From: Glandiceps talaboti
Lineage: Eukaryota > Hemichordata > Enteropneusta > Spengelidae
DNA: 64,000 nt
Direction of reading: 5' to 3'
NCBI RefSeq assembly: GCF_964340395.1
Contig: NC_135565.1
Location: forward strand, 20,349,709-20,413,708
Shown here: piece by piece, positions 33,542-45,340 of the stretch
Layout of the letters: the number at the start of each line of letters is the position of its first letter
How positions within the stretch are numbered: the stretch's first letter is position 1
Translations under genes and position numbers: made by a program
Notes under the pieces: generated by a model
Told to the model about the DNA's origin: nothing
What the model saw: only the letters and a program-made list of their open reading frames with translations
Database searches by the model: none

Positions 33542-33700
33542 CAGGTGAGCACGATCTATGAGATGGATGATATCAATTCTGGAGAGGGCAGATTTGAAAC
33601 TGTCTATCGACTTTGATTGTTGCAATGACAGTGGGAAGAGATTCCATTTCGTAAGTTTCCGAGGAATAAGTGAATATTTATTTATAAGTTTTTCTTGAAG
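33542..33700 (-). mobile_element. LINE 3' remnant, copy 2
   Basis: The minus strand encodes RKLTKWNLFPLSLQQSKSID then SFKSALSRIDIIHLIDRAHL, the same C-terminal motif as copy 1. The two copies are about 80% alike and are separated by a long CATA/CA microsatellite. Confidence 0.6.
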
Positions 33701-33769
33701 TTGTTTTGGTGTTACAATATGTAGACATGAAATTTCTTTTATAGTAATTGAGAAATTAATATCTCTGTC

Positions 33770-33915
33770 ATGCTGTACATGGGCACGCGAGTTGGTTGTA
33801 GTCATTGCTTTTGTTGTGCGCCCTCAACATTATCACATCAGATGCCTTTGTTTTTGTGTAGCCCCGACGGTATGAACTGATCCTCGTCTTGTAAAACATG
33901 GGTCTGTAATAAAAA
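33770..33915 (-). repeat. Dispersed ~145-bp repeat with GAGGGCGCACAAC, copy 1
   Basis: On the minus strand it reads ACAGACCCATG...GATCAGTTCATACCG...GGCATCTGATGTG...GAGGGCGCACAAC...GTGCCCATGTACAGCA. It matches 54388-54535 on the plus strand at high identity, so it is an interspersed repeat. No tRNA-type A or B box is evident. Confidence 0.7.
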
Positions 33916-36900
33916 ATTAGGCCAAAATTTCCGACACTTTTGTTCACTTTTAGCCACTATTTTAAGCACAGTGGCGTTTTGAAGTGGTCGTACAAAGGCA
34001 GTTCAAACCGGAAGTGACGTCATAACCTAACCAACCTTTCTGAACATGTTGCATTCAATGAGTGTAGACATTGCTTAGTGTCATGCATACGGCTATAAAT
34101 GTAAACTAACCATGTTCTGAGAGGAAATGTATTTTTAAAATTATACCTGACCCTGGTAAACACATACAGGTTGATGAGAAATATTTCAGTTACAGCTAGT
34201 GCAACTTGAGAGATTATGATTGGACAATGACATTGCTTGTGTCATGAAGCCCTTCATTTTGTCTACAGGGTAAAAATAGAAACCTGTCAGGTGTCAATCA
34301 TAATTATACATGAATAAAAAGACAAGAGACAAAGTCCTATGTGAAAGTCTATCATATTTATTGTAAAAATAACACCAAGAGAAATAACAGTTAATAAGTA
34401 TTAATGAGATGGACTGTAAAAACAATGGCATATTACAAACAGTTCACAGGATTTCACTGTAAAAGTCATTAAAACCAGAGATTACTAAATGAATATACAC
34501 AAACTTGCTGTCTGTTATCATCTATGTCAGATCTCACAAAAGTCACATCTGTGTGTGTTGATTTCAAGTTGCTAGGCAACAATAAATGAAAATCTTACTA
34601 AGAAAATTTATTTGTTCAATATTATGATTTATATAGCACAAATTTTGACTAATTTTAGGATTTTTCTCAAAATTAATGTAGACAAGGTGAATTTGTTCTG
34701 CATGATTTCGCAAGAAACAAACAGCAAGTTTCTGTAACTATAGGTTTCTGTCTCTAACACTTTCCCGCCAAAACTTTCAATGACAGAAATTCTTGTTCGT
34801 TTGCAAATTTTTATATCAAATCTTGATAATTTTTGACTGAAAGTCACAAAATCTGGATTAAAATTAACAAATGTGATAAAAATTATGGATTTATTCCAAA
34901 AAACATTACTTTTTAACTTTTTGACAGGAAAGTGAACTGGGTATTTACAGGACCTAGCAAGTTTGTTATTGGTGGGAGTTAGAACTGATGGTGACTTTGC
35001 TCAATTTTCTCGTTTCATTTAGATCAAGTATGAAGTCTTTTTTTGCTCTATATTTGGTATGGACAGTATTTGATATAAAAGTTCTGTAGTTAAACCAGCC
35101 TAAAAAAAGTACAAATTATTGTCTTTAGTTTCACAATTATATGTGGTCATGTTTTTCTACCCTGATTCCCTGTCCCATTTTCACCACTAGAGGGCTTTAG
35201 AGCTTTAGAGCCCTAATAGTTAGAATGAAACAAAATACCAGTCCAATAGTTTCCTCAATATGAGGTTAGTTCATTTGATCACCCCACCTGACCTGACCTC
35301 TGTGTACTTCTAGCCAAACTTCATTCTTGATCTAGTAAACACATTATTAGTGTGTTGGAAGTATTCACAAACTTTTATAGAAATGGCTATACTTCTGGTC
35401 AGTTTTATTTGTTGCTCTTGCCTAATAAATGGTCTGACATGACCTAATTTGATGTATAACATGACCTGACCCGACCTACCTTGACATATAACTTGACCTT
35501 GTCTAACTGATATGACTTTGACCTAACTTGACATGATATAACCTGACCTAACCTGACTTGACCTATGACCTAACTTGACATGATATAACCAGTAACACTG
35601 CAATTCCCTTTCCTGGTATTAATTCCAGGTTTATAACTTTCCATGGCAATCTTGATCCTCTCCAATTCCCATCGACAAAAACTTACCCTATATATTCTAC
35701 CAATTCTCAACTTTCTTACTTTTCAATGTTGAAATCCAAACATTATTTACATCTTACCAACATACAAATGTCCTAAAAAGAGGTAATAACAGCCCCTCAG
35801 GAAAGACATCCTGACCACCCCTATTCATACAATGGTCAAGACAGTTCTCCTGATTGGCTGGACCGACTGACTACATACAATTTAGATATAAGACTACATT
35901 TCATTGGTGGACTCGGCTAAATACATTATTTGGAAAATACAAAATTCTTACTGTGAAAAGTTATCATACATCTACCAAGAATACATTCATGTGATTGGCT
36001 CAACTTACCTGTCAATCATTTTGATTGACAGATAATTGAATTTTGAAAGAGATGATCTGGAGAATTTAATTTTTCCCTTTTTTTTAAATTGCAGAAGGCC
36101 CCTGTAGAAGGCTGACATTTTGAAGGTGATGTTTCTAATTATCAAGAAGCATTTAAAAAGACAATTCAACTACATGATTTATTCTGTATCAAGCCTTACT
36201 GCAAATTATCCTACTTTGGTGTCTTACGATTTCTTTTAACCTGAGATCAACTTTAAACACGTTCACTGCCATGGGGGCCGGGCCACCATTTACATTCTCT
36301 TTCAGACACCAATCTGTATGCCATAAATATTAGTGTTTCTATAGAAACTAAATAATAATGCATCTCCTGAGCTTCTTTTGCTAAGTGACAATTTCCATGG
36401 CAATATACAACACAGGTATATTTGATCTTAGTGACAGTTAAGATTTATTCAAATCACATGATGCTAAGACTAGTATTTAATTGGTTCATTCAAATCACAT
36501 GATTCTGATACTACAAGTTCATTGGATTACTCAAATCACATGATTCTTGCACTGACTTTAAGAAATTATTCAAATTTGAATCATGTGACCATCAAATGAA
36601 AGCTCATTGGTTTACTTCAATCACATGACTCAAGAGAAGGATGATTATAGGTTGATGAACATCACATGATATACAAATTACATCATCGATTGATCTAATT
36701 CACATACATCTACAGCTAGCCTTGTTCTATAATTTATGATTTGAACAAGCTAAGAAAGAAAGATTTGGTGTTTTTGAAAAGTGATTTCTGTGTTGCAAGC
36801 CATGGAGTGAAAGTGAGGCCAGCTTTGACCACATATATATATAGCATTATGATATAAAAAAGTTAATGTAACAAACAGATAAAAAGCCAATAAATAGTAC

Positions 36901-37239
36901 AAGGTGTGGCTTACATATATCACTTCATATCTACCGTATAAATAACTGTGATTTCATTTTAATTCTATATTTCCAGGTTTTCTTATAAGAAAGGTATTTC
37001 TGTCACCGCAAGAAATATCTTACAAGAGATTTTTTAAAAAATGATGCAATGTCTTTCAGCTAAAGCTCTACATAAAAGTATACAATGTCTATCAAAGCCA
37101 AATAATATATGGTAATAGCAAACTCAATATTTAGAAAAGTGGGGAAGTTTGTTGTATGTGGAAGAAGTAATACTTTGGAATAAACGGTGTACAAAATGAG
37201 GTTTTTGAATATTATATGAATTATCGTTATATAATTTGA

Positions 37240-38285
37240 ATATGACAATATTCATGAATGTAATTAGCATAAATGAATACTAAATGACTTAGATATATCA
37301 TGTACCATATGGAAACAATACTCATGAATATAATTAGCATAAATGAATACTAAATGACCTCAGATATATCATGCACCATATGGAAACAATACTCATGAAT
37401 ATAATTAGTATAAATGAATACTAAATGACCTCAGATATATCATGAACCATATGGAAACAATACTCATGAATATAATTAGCATAAATGAATGCTAAATGAC
37501 CTTGGATATATCATGCACCATATGGAAACTATACTCATGAATATAATTAGCAAAAATGAATACTAAATGACCTCAGATATATCATGCACCATATGGAAAC
37601 AATACTCATGAATATAATTAGCATAAATGAATACTAAATGACCTCAGATATATCATGCACCATATGGAAACAATATTCATGAATGTAATTAGCATAAATG
37701 TATATGAAATGACCTCAGATATATCATGAACCATATGGAAACTATACTCATGAATATAATTAGCATAAATGAATACTAAATGACTTCAGATATATCATGA
37801 ACCATATGGAAACAATAATCATGAATATAATTAGCATAAATGAATACTAAATGACCCCAGATATATCATGCACCATATGGAAACAATAATCATGAATATA
37901 ATTAGCATAAATGAATACTAAATGACCTCAGATATATCATGCACCATATGGAAACAATAATCATGAATATAATTAGCATAAATGAATACTAAATGACCTC
38001 AGATATATCATGCACCATATGGAAACAATAATCATGAATATAATTAGCATAAATGAATACTAAATGACCTCAGATATATCATGCACCATATGGAAACAAT
38101 AATCATGAATATAATTAGCATAAATGAATGCTAAATGACCTCAGATATATCATGCACCATATGAAAACAATACTCATGAATATAATTAGCATAAATGAAT
38201 ACTAAATGACCTCAGATATATTATGCACCATATGGAAACAATACTCATGAATATAATTAGCATAAATGTATATGAAATGACCCCA
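37240..38285. repeat. 71-bp tandem array, about 14-15 copies
   Basis: The unit is CATGAATATAATTAGCATAA plus ATGAATACTAAATGACCTCA plus GATATATCATGCACCATATG and GAAACAATACT. Copies are highly alike, with first-copy divergence near 37240. Confidence 0.92.
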
Positions 38286-38540
38286 GCTTGTGCACTACAT
38301 ACTTTGACAGGAAGTTGGGTTTTATTACAATCAAAAACATTTAGAGATTTGATTCCATATTTTCCTGACCTTCTGATTGGTTTCATCTTAAAGACCACAG
38401 GATGTTGAAAAATTGACAAAAAAAAACAACTTTCAAACAAAAGTACAACAGATATTGTGTAATAAATTGTACTGTAATCAATCAAATCTCTATTTTAACT
38501 GGACTGAAAGGAAGGACGGTAGATTGAAAATACTTTAGAT

Positions 38541-38830
38541 GTAGTAAGGAAGCTAATGGAATCTGTCAGGAATTGTCAAAGTGGTAAGGAAGCTAATGGA
38601 ATCTGTCAGGAATTGTCAAAGTGGTAAGGAAGCTAACGGAATCTATCAGGAATTGTCAAAGTGGTAAGGAAGCTAACGGAATGTGTCTATCAGGAATTGT
38701 CAAAGTGGTAAGGAAGCTAACGGAATCTGTCAGGTATTGTCAATGTGGTAAGGAAGCTAACGGAATCTATGTGTCATGCATTGTACAGGTGGTAAGGAAA
38801 CTAACAAAATCTGTCATGCATGTGGTATTC
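38541..38830 (+). repeat. 40-bp tandem array containing GTGGTAAGG
   Basis: About seven units of GTGGTAAGGAAGCTAACGGA plus ATCTGTCAGGAATTGTCAAA. Each has a GTAAGG donor-like word on the plus strand, but no adjoining exon was recognised. Confidence 0.85.
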
Positions 38831-40920
38831 TAGAGGTAGAAGGTGTAAAGAAGCAAGGAACCTTCTATTTCACTATTCTATCATATTTTGTACATTTTAA
38901 TGACAAACTATCCCCTATCCTTGTAAGGTTGACATATTAGAGTTTCAATTCCTTGATTTCCAGTCGTGAATCAGGATAGTGTTTGTAGGAAGGTATCAGC
39001 ACACACATGCAAGACAGATCACCGATAATAAACTATGAGGGCCTTTTTTTATTGAGATGGTATGTTACTCTGCACTGAACAAAATTTTAACCCCTGAGTT
39101 GAGAGAGATTTTCAAACCTTCCCACCCCTTATATTGAATAGAACATTCCATAAATGGCAAAGGTAAGACACAGCAATTGAAAACAGTTGATGATGAAAAA
39201 AATGACATCTTGTTTGGAAGGTTAGACTAGAAACAGACACTTTTAGTAAAATTACTATAACTGAAGATACCTTGATCACTACAAGACAGAAAATGACCAT
39301 TACTCCAACTCTAACGAGTAAAAATTCACAAAATTACATCTTCATTTAATGTTTGTTAGTCCAACTATATACCTTAATACAATATACTGATGGTCGCAGG
39401 CGAGCTATATAAACAAAGGAACCCTCTAAGTCTACCCATGAGGGCGCACATCACTAAACAATCATGGTTAGTTTTGTTAGTGTATAACATTATACCTTCC
39501 AGACAAGAGAAAATTATATGCATCAAACAGCAAATATGTACTTTCAATAGATACTCATATGTACGTATTTGTCAACAAATCCCATCTGTAGGTTATAATA
39601 ATTAACATGTTACCATGGTAACATTTAATTCATCTAGTCTAAGTTCCGAGGTAAAATCACTGCTTTCATGAGTTTGAACATAGCTAGATGCTGTTCTTAT
39701 TCATTAAAAAGGCTGTTAAAACATTCTCCATCACCAGTACACACATCACACTTGTGTACACTTTATTGAGTATATAGTACCATGTACTAGATACTCTTAA
39801 TTATAATAACCCTTAAAACACTATCTATGATTGGCTTACTTGTCAATTGTATGCAAATATATGCAAATTGACCTATATAGCTGTTTGTGTTTCAAATTGT
39901 ATGCAAATTACTTTCCAAATATGGATGTTTGATTTGTATGCAAATTACAATCGATATATGGCTATTATTCAAATTGTATGCAAAATACTTCCCAAATATG
40001 GCTGTTGTTTATGGTTGTATGCAAATTGCAACTCAATTCATTGACTTTCTTTGACTAAAGGCTTCATTTTTCTAAAGTTCTAATAAATCTGTGAAAGTTC
40101 TGTTCTGATATTTAAAAAAATCAAAAGTTTGGAGAAACGTTATTAAATCTTTATTTCTTATCAGAAAAAATGCCTTGTGATTTTCAATTGTAACTTTTAA
40201 TTAAACCACGGTTGTATTTATTAATTACAAGTCTCTGCACTACATGTTATCAACCAAACTGGTTTATTTCTCTCACATGAATGAAAAATCTCTCACTTTT
40301 CCACTTACGATATTTGTCCTTCAGGATAATGTGACATGCACAGAAAGAACTATCACAGATTCAACCAAAAAAAACTAACAAGTTTTCAAAAATATACAAA
40401 ACTCAATAAAAATACTGACATGTGTGTACTCTTATATTTCTTTTGCTTCATTGCATTAATTTTTTGACGACATATTCACTGTCAAATCTACAAATAAAAA
40501 TTTGACCATATTTTCAAAGTGGCAAGATCTACATACATTTTGCTAGAGGAACGATTCTATAGTTTGTGTCTGTGTTTTTTTCTTAAAGTCTTTTTGAAAT
40601 ATTACAAACTCACGCAATGTTGATACAAAAATCACTAAAATAGACCACTACATGTCCATATTATACAGACTCTAATTCTAGAAGAGTGTGAAAAAACTAC
40701 AATTTTTGTATGAAAAACTGTTCTTGTTCTCATGCTCCCCGGAATAATGGTGTAATAAAAACAAAAGAAAATATACTTTATTGTGTTGAGGGCGCCAGCA
40801 AACGTGTGATCCTTCACACAGCAGGGTTATGATTATGTATAAAAATGGCACCTGATATTGTTGATGGAAACACTTTGCTATGTTGCAATTTGTTGTTCTC
40901 ATTGCTGCATTTACTCTCCG

Positions 40921-40986
40921 CTAATCATCGTAGTCAAAATCTTTCATGTTCCTTAGTAAACATATTGAAAAGATGAGTCCGAAAAT
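40921..40986 (-). CDS. Tetraspanin exon: TM4 end and cytoplasmic tail
   Basis: Acceptor tctcaacAG; encodes IFGLIFSICLLRNMKDFDYDD and a TAG stop at 40923-40921. Confidence 0.88.
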   Translation of the reverse strand: MFGLIFSICLLRNMKDFDYDD

Positions 40987-43900
40987 CTGTTGAGAAAAAG
41001 AAATAATTATTGGAGTAATCAATTCACATCATACAATATTGCGTAACGATAGTTGATAGTCTGGTCTGTGCAGAAATGAAAATCATCATAGTAGATTACG
41101 TTACAACTTTGATGTCTATTTTTGCATCAAAAGTGAAAAAGAAGTCACAGCTGTGAGAAATAATTGTCAGCTGAATTCTTTTCTGTAGTCTGTAAATACA
41201 AGCCATTCTAATCATTCAAAATGATGACTCCACAAATCGTAAATAGTTTAACCTGTGACCTACATGGAGTACTGAATCCACAAACACTGAGAAGTCAAAC
41301 CTTTGACTTACCTGGAGTACTGAATCCACAAACACTGAGTAGTCAAACCTTTGACTTACCTGGAGTACTGAATCCACAAACACTGAGTAGTCAAACCTTT
41401 GACCTACCTGGAGTACTGAATCCACAAACACTGAGAAGTCAAACCTTTGACCTACCTGGAGTACTGAATCCACAAACACTGAGTAGTCAAACCTTTGACC
41501 TACCTGGAGTACTGAATCCACAAACACTGAGTAGTCAAACCTTTGACTTACCTGGAGTACTGAATCCACATACACTGAGAAGTCAAACCTTTGACTTACC
41601 TGGAGTACTGAATCCATAAACACTGAGTAGTCAAACCTTTGACTTACCTGGAGTACTGAATCCACATACACTGAGAAGTCAAACCTTTGACTTACCTGGA
41701 GTACTGAATCCATAAACACTGAGTAGTCAAACCTTTGACTTACCTGGAGTACTGAATCCACATACACTGAGAAGTCAAACCTTTGACTTACCTGGAGTAC
41801 TGAATCTACAAACACTGAGTAGTCAAACCTTTGACTTACCTGGAGTACTGAATCCATAAACACTGAGTAGTCAAACCTTTGACTTACCTGGAGTACTGCA
41901 ACACCAAGACCAACACCAGCAATAATCCATATATTATTCCTGATATATGTGTAGATTTTGTCATAGCATCCCTGAATAGAAATTAAATAATATCATATAT
42001 TACAAAGTTTAGCATAATGTCATATATATATTTAGATATCATTCTCTAATACATTTCTTCGTTTAGCCAGGAAAAATATGAGTGACCTAATGTTTTGTAA
42101 CTACAGGTCACTAGACGAGTAGTGATAACCCTTAGGTCAAAAGTATTTTCTAGCTGAATGAAGAAAAATATTGGAGAATAACTTAATTATATCAGCGCCA
42201 TTATATCAAAGAAAAATCAAAGAAAGTAATGGCAATTTTTTGACTCATATTTTGAACTCAGTAGAACTAGTGATGTAGACATGTATTCTTGTGATATAGA
42301 TGTACATTGTCTGAGGTGAACGACCAGAGTATATGTTCCATATTTTTTGTTCAACTTGGCTCGTGTTTGGTATAATGACATTATAATATGCTTGTCATGT
42401 AACAAGTGACTGGATTGGATACATAAATATTAAGTTTATAGACATTTCTAAATCACATTCTTCAAAGAACAAGACTCAAATGGAAATTATGTACAATTTT
42501 CTTTTAATAGATATTATGAAATTTGATGACCGACAGTGTCAAATGACTGGCATAGTATGTCACATGACAAACTCATGATGTCACATGTCACAAAGTTTCC
42601 AATAAATATCAGATGCCAGACAAAAGACTAAGTACATCTTCATTTCCATACGAAGTACAAAATGTAGTAACTCTATATTCCATACTGTTTACTTACATTG
42701 TCATGCATGGCATCATTGGGTACAGCAATACTATCACCTCCCTTACAGGCTGTTACATTCATGGGTTGTGGAAGGGTTCCATCTTTGATTATTTTATCCT
42801 TTCCAGACACTACACAACAAGATTGGGGATACATCCATGCATCGGCACCAGAGGTGTTTTTCTCTGCTTCATACCACCAAGTCTGCATCCAATCTTTGTA
42901 ACTTTTGGTACCACAACAATCAAACTGTAAACACAATACCCATTGGTCTTTAGTCACATGATCATCATTACTACATCTGATTGGATGGTTGGTTGACAAA
43001 AGGTTTAAGGTCTTCAGTAGTCACATGATCAACACTGCAACATTTGATTGGATGACTGATAGAAGTTGTAAAGATAATGACTGTTGCAAGTAGTCACATG
43101 ATCAACATCTCAAGCTTCTATTGGATAATTGACAAATATGTAGGCAAGGCACCCATCATCATGCCACTGAACAATCTTATTATTGCTATAAACCAATCAA
43201 AAATATCATGCCCTTGATAATATTCACCCTCTCCTTATTATATCTATTCATCTACCAAGCAAAATCCTCTCCAGCACCTACTGAATAACCCATCTTACCC
43301 ACCATCCATCCATTCCTTCCATCAAGCATCCACCCACCCACCCACCCATCCACCCACCCAACAAACCACCCACCCACCCATCATCCTCCCCAGCACCCAC
43401 TAAACAATCCATTAACCCTCCCTACCACCAATCCCTCCCCTCAACCATCCATCCATGCAACTGTCAAACTAACATCCATCATCCAGCCATCACTCTTTAG
43501 GGTGTTACCCACTGAACAGTTCATCCACCCTACCTATCCTTCCCACCATCCATCCACCCCTCCATCCACCAACTAACCATACATACCATCCATCAATTCA
43601 CCATCCCAATCATCTAACCATCTATTCATCCACCCACCATCCTCCCTAGCACCCACTGAACAATCCATCCACATGTCAATTCAATCATATCAAGTACTCA
43701 CAGTCAACTGGATAGCATCTATAGCCTGTGTGCTTAGATCCTCATCAGCTTTACCATAGTCCATAATCATTGTCTCATTCATTTTCTTCTCCAAGAACTG
43801 TTCAACCTGTTCAATAGAAATAAAGTTAATGACAACGCCCTCTAGAGAATGAGACTTACAACAGGTTTGTCCACTCCCCAAGTATTCTATATGGATGGAT

Positions 43901-44724
43901 GAATAAGACAATATCAGATGCAAACAATGGTCCTATAGTCTGAACATAATCTCAATTGATAAAACATAATTTTTATATAGCCTTCAGTGATTGGCTTAGA
44001 ACATGTAAAGTAGTATGGACTAGTGACTTCAATTTGCATACAGCAGGGCACTATTCACATTCTATTTATCCTAGGGCACTATTCATGTAACATGGTAATT
44101 TTATCAGTGATTTGCTTTGACTATAGAAATAATATGTGCCAGAGAATGTGATGTGTTATAAAGCACTTATTACCTGGCCTAATTCGGGCACTAGTTGACA
44201 TCATATTACCCCTCGTGCTGTTATGTAGCAACTATTTCCCCTCAGCTTTCGGCCTTGGGCCATTCAATGCATCAAATCAAAGTGATACACATTACCTTAC
44301 ATTGCATTCCATTTGAAATATGTAATACTGGAAAATATGAGACACAAAACTGCATTTTCTGTGATGAAGAACTCACCTATTTTTGTGATGAAAGAACTCA
44401 CCTATTTTTGTGATGAAAGAACTCACCTATTTTTGTGATGAAAGAACTCACCTATTTTTGTGATGAAGAACTCACCTATTTTTGTGATGAAGAACTCACC
44501 TATTTTTGTGATGAAGAACTCACCTATTTTTGTGATGAAGAACTCACCTATTTTTGTGATGAAAGAACTCACCTTGCTTTTAAAGACAAAGAGTAAGATG
44601 GTACAGACAATCTCTGCCAGGAGAATGATGAACACAAACAGGAAATACTGAAAATGAAGGTTTAAATGTCATGTATGATTGATTGATTGATTGATTGATT
44701 ATTGAATGATTGATTGATAAGTCC

Positions 44725-44763
<39 letters not shown>

Positions 44764-44868
44764 ACTATCCTGAGTGATACTAATGTATTGATTGGTGGAC
44801 TGTCTGAGACAGATGGACAGCCTGATTGATTGATTGATTGAGTGGTTGATTGATTGATTGAGTGGTTA

Positions 44869-44909
<41 letters not shown>

Positions 44910-45026
44910 CAAAGTTTATGGAACCTTACTGATTTACTTCATTAATGAACAGTCAACACTCAGGCACACTGATCAATTTATAGATTAATTACTAGCATGA
45001 TCAATTGATTGATAGACTGAATGACA

Positions 45027-45062
<36 letters not shown>

Positions 45063-45340
45063 GATTGACTGACTGACTGATTGACATTGATTGATTGGTT
45101 GATTAATTGATTAATTGTTTGATAGATTGATTGAATACTTACTGTCCAAAGCATACACTTGTTTTCACACCATGCACCAACACAGCCAAAGAAACCCAGA
45201 ATGGTAACAAAACCACCGACTCCAATCATGGCATATCCGGCTGTCTGGAATATTGGTGTATCCATAATCTGTAGGAAAGGTAAACTTACACGATCTACTG
45301 TCATCCATACTCCTAGAACTAATACAGCAAGTCCTGTCAC
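40921..45340 (-). CDS. Tetraspanin (C6 type), six exons, start exon not found
   Basis: Minus-strand join: 45340-45143, 44647-44573, 43806-43702, 42924-42697, 41971-41888, 40986-40921. All introns are phase 0, giving 251 residues plus a stop. The first exon here gives the end of TM1 and TM2 (VTGLAVLVLGVW... GGFVTILGFFGCVGAWCENK). TM3 follows (YFLFVFIILLAEIVCTILLF), then a large extracellular loop with CCG, SCC, AC and GC cysteines (six in all), TM4 and the short tail RNMKDFDYDD. Tetraspanins organise membrane partner complexes. The N-terminal ~20-30 residues lie in an upstream exon that was not identified and may be beyond 51 kb. Two introns start with splice-donor minisatellites. Confidence 0.88.
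41225..41887 (-). repeat. 48-bp minisatellite that multiplies the tetraspanin 5' splice site
   Basis: Minus-strand units read GTAAGTCAAAGGTTTGACTA plus CTCAGTGTTTGTGGATTCAG plus TACTCCAG, i.e. each ends with the exon's own CAGTACTCCAG and begins with GTAAGT or GTAGGT. Twelve intact CTCCAG|GT sites and one degenerate site follow the genuine donor. Alternating variants give a 96-bp higher-order pattern. The exon frame stays open across the whole array (16 residues per unit). Confidence 0.93.
41888..41971 (-). CDS. Tetraspanin exon: loop end and TM4 start
   Basis: Acceptor tctattcAG and donor CTCCAG|GTAAGT; 28 residues (GCYDKIYTYIRNNIWIIAGV...GVAVLQ). It supplies the sixth cysteine. The next 660 bases of intron are a 48-bp minisatellite that repeats this exon's last bases and donor. 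Confidence 0.9.
42697..42924 (-). CDS. Tetraspanin exon: CCG-containing loop
   Basis: Acceptor gtttacAG and donor GACAAT|GTAAGT; 76 residues. It begins FDCCGTKSYKDWM and contains PQSCC and NVTACKGG, giving five of the six loop cysteines. Glycosylation sites NTS and NVT are present. Confidence 0.88.
43310..43680. repeat. CCAC/CATC-rich diffuse microsatellite
   Basis: Degenerate runs of CCACCCA and CATCCATC within the tetraspanin intron, on the plus strand. Confidence 0.8.
43702..43806 (-). CDS. Tetraspanin exon: first part of large extracellular loop
   Basis: Acceptor attgaacAG and donor TTGACT|GTGAGT; 35 residues (VEQFLEKKMNETMIMDYGKA...IDAIQLT). This is the alpha-helical A/B segment before CCG, with one N-glycosylation site (NET). 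Confidence 0.85.
44361..44572 (-). repeat. 24/25-bp repeat of a GTGAGT donor at the TM3 exon
   Basis: On the minus strand eight copies of ATAG|GTGAGTTCTTCATCAC plus AAAA-type spacer follow the genuine AAG|GTGAGT donor. Units nearest the exon are 24 bp; farther ones are 25 bp, which breaks the open frame. Confidence 0.92.
44573..44647 (-). CDS. Tetraspanin exon: TM3
   Basis: Acceptor cattttcAG and donor AGCAAG|GTGAGT; 25 residues, almost all hydrophobic, with a Glu in mid-helix as usual in TM3. A 24/25-bp repeat carrying more GTGAGT sites begins directly at the donor. Confidence 0.88.
44670..45135. repeat. (ATTG)n tetranucleotide repeats flanking the TM3 exon
   Basis: Several TTGA/GATT tracts fill the intron between the TM2 and TM3 exons, interrupted by a short unique stretch (44765-44820). 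Confidence 0.92.
45143..45340 (-). CDS. Tetraspanin exon: TM1 end, small loop, TM2
   Basis: Minus-strand acceptor tttatttcAG at 45342-45341 and donor GGACA|GTAAGT. It encodes 66 residues with the conserved GCVGAWCENKCMLWT after TM2. Phase 0 on both sides. Confidence 0.88.

Larger units (their letters stand above)
31244..34350. other. Region 3' of the multidomain gene
   Basis: The first 200 bases are a likely 3' UTR with signals at 31341 and 31437. The rest is AT-rich with no coding exon. It holds (GA)n(GT)n(TCTG)n at 32884-33015, two LINE 3' remnants and a (CATA)n(CA)n block at 33350-33541. Confidence 0.5.
34351..40920 (-). other. Region 3' of the minus-strand tetraspanin, possibly long 3' UTR
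   Basis: No coding exon is visible on either strand. A minus-strand AATAAA is present at 34357-34362 and could end a very long 3' UTR, but nearer signals are possible. It contains TGACCT-rich phrases (35.43-35.59 kb), CAAATCACATGAT repeats (36.45-36.67 kb), a 71-bp array and a 40-bp array. Confidence 0.35.

Noticed and set aside
33256-33561. Frames through the (CATA)n(CA)n tract
   Set aside because: Microsatellite composition; only the LINE-like tail at 33542-33700 on the minus strand carries recognisable protein similarity.
41221-41619. Plus-strand 132-codon frame with PGVLNPQTLRSQTFDL repeats
   Set aside because: Antisense of the 48-bp splice-donor minisatellite in the tetraspanin intron.
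42613-42930. Plus-strand frames over the tetraspanin CCG exon
   Set aside because: Antisense shadows; the minus frame has the conserved cysteine pattern and splice sites.
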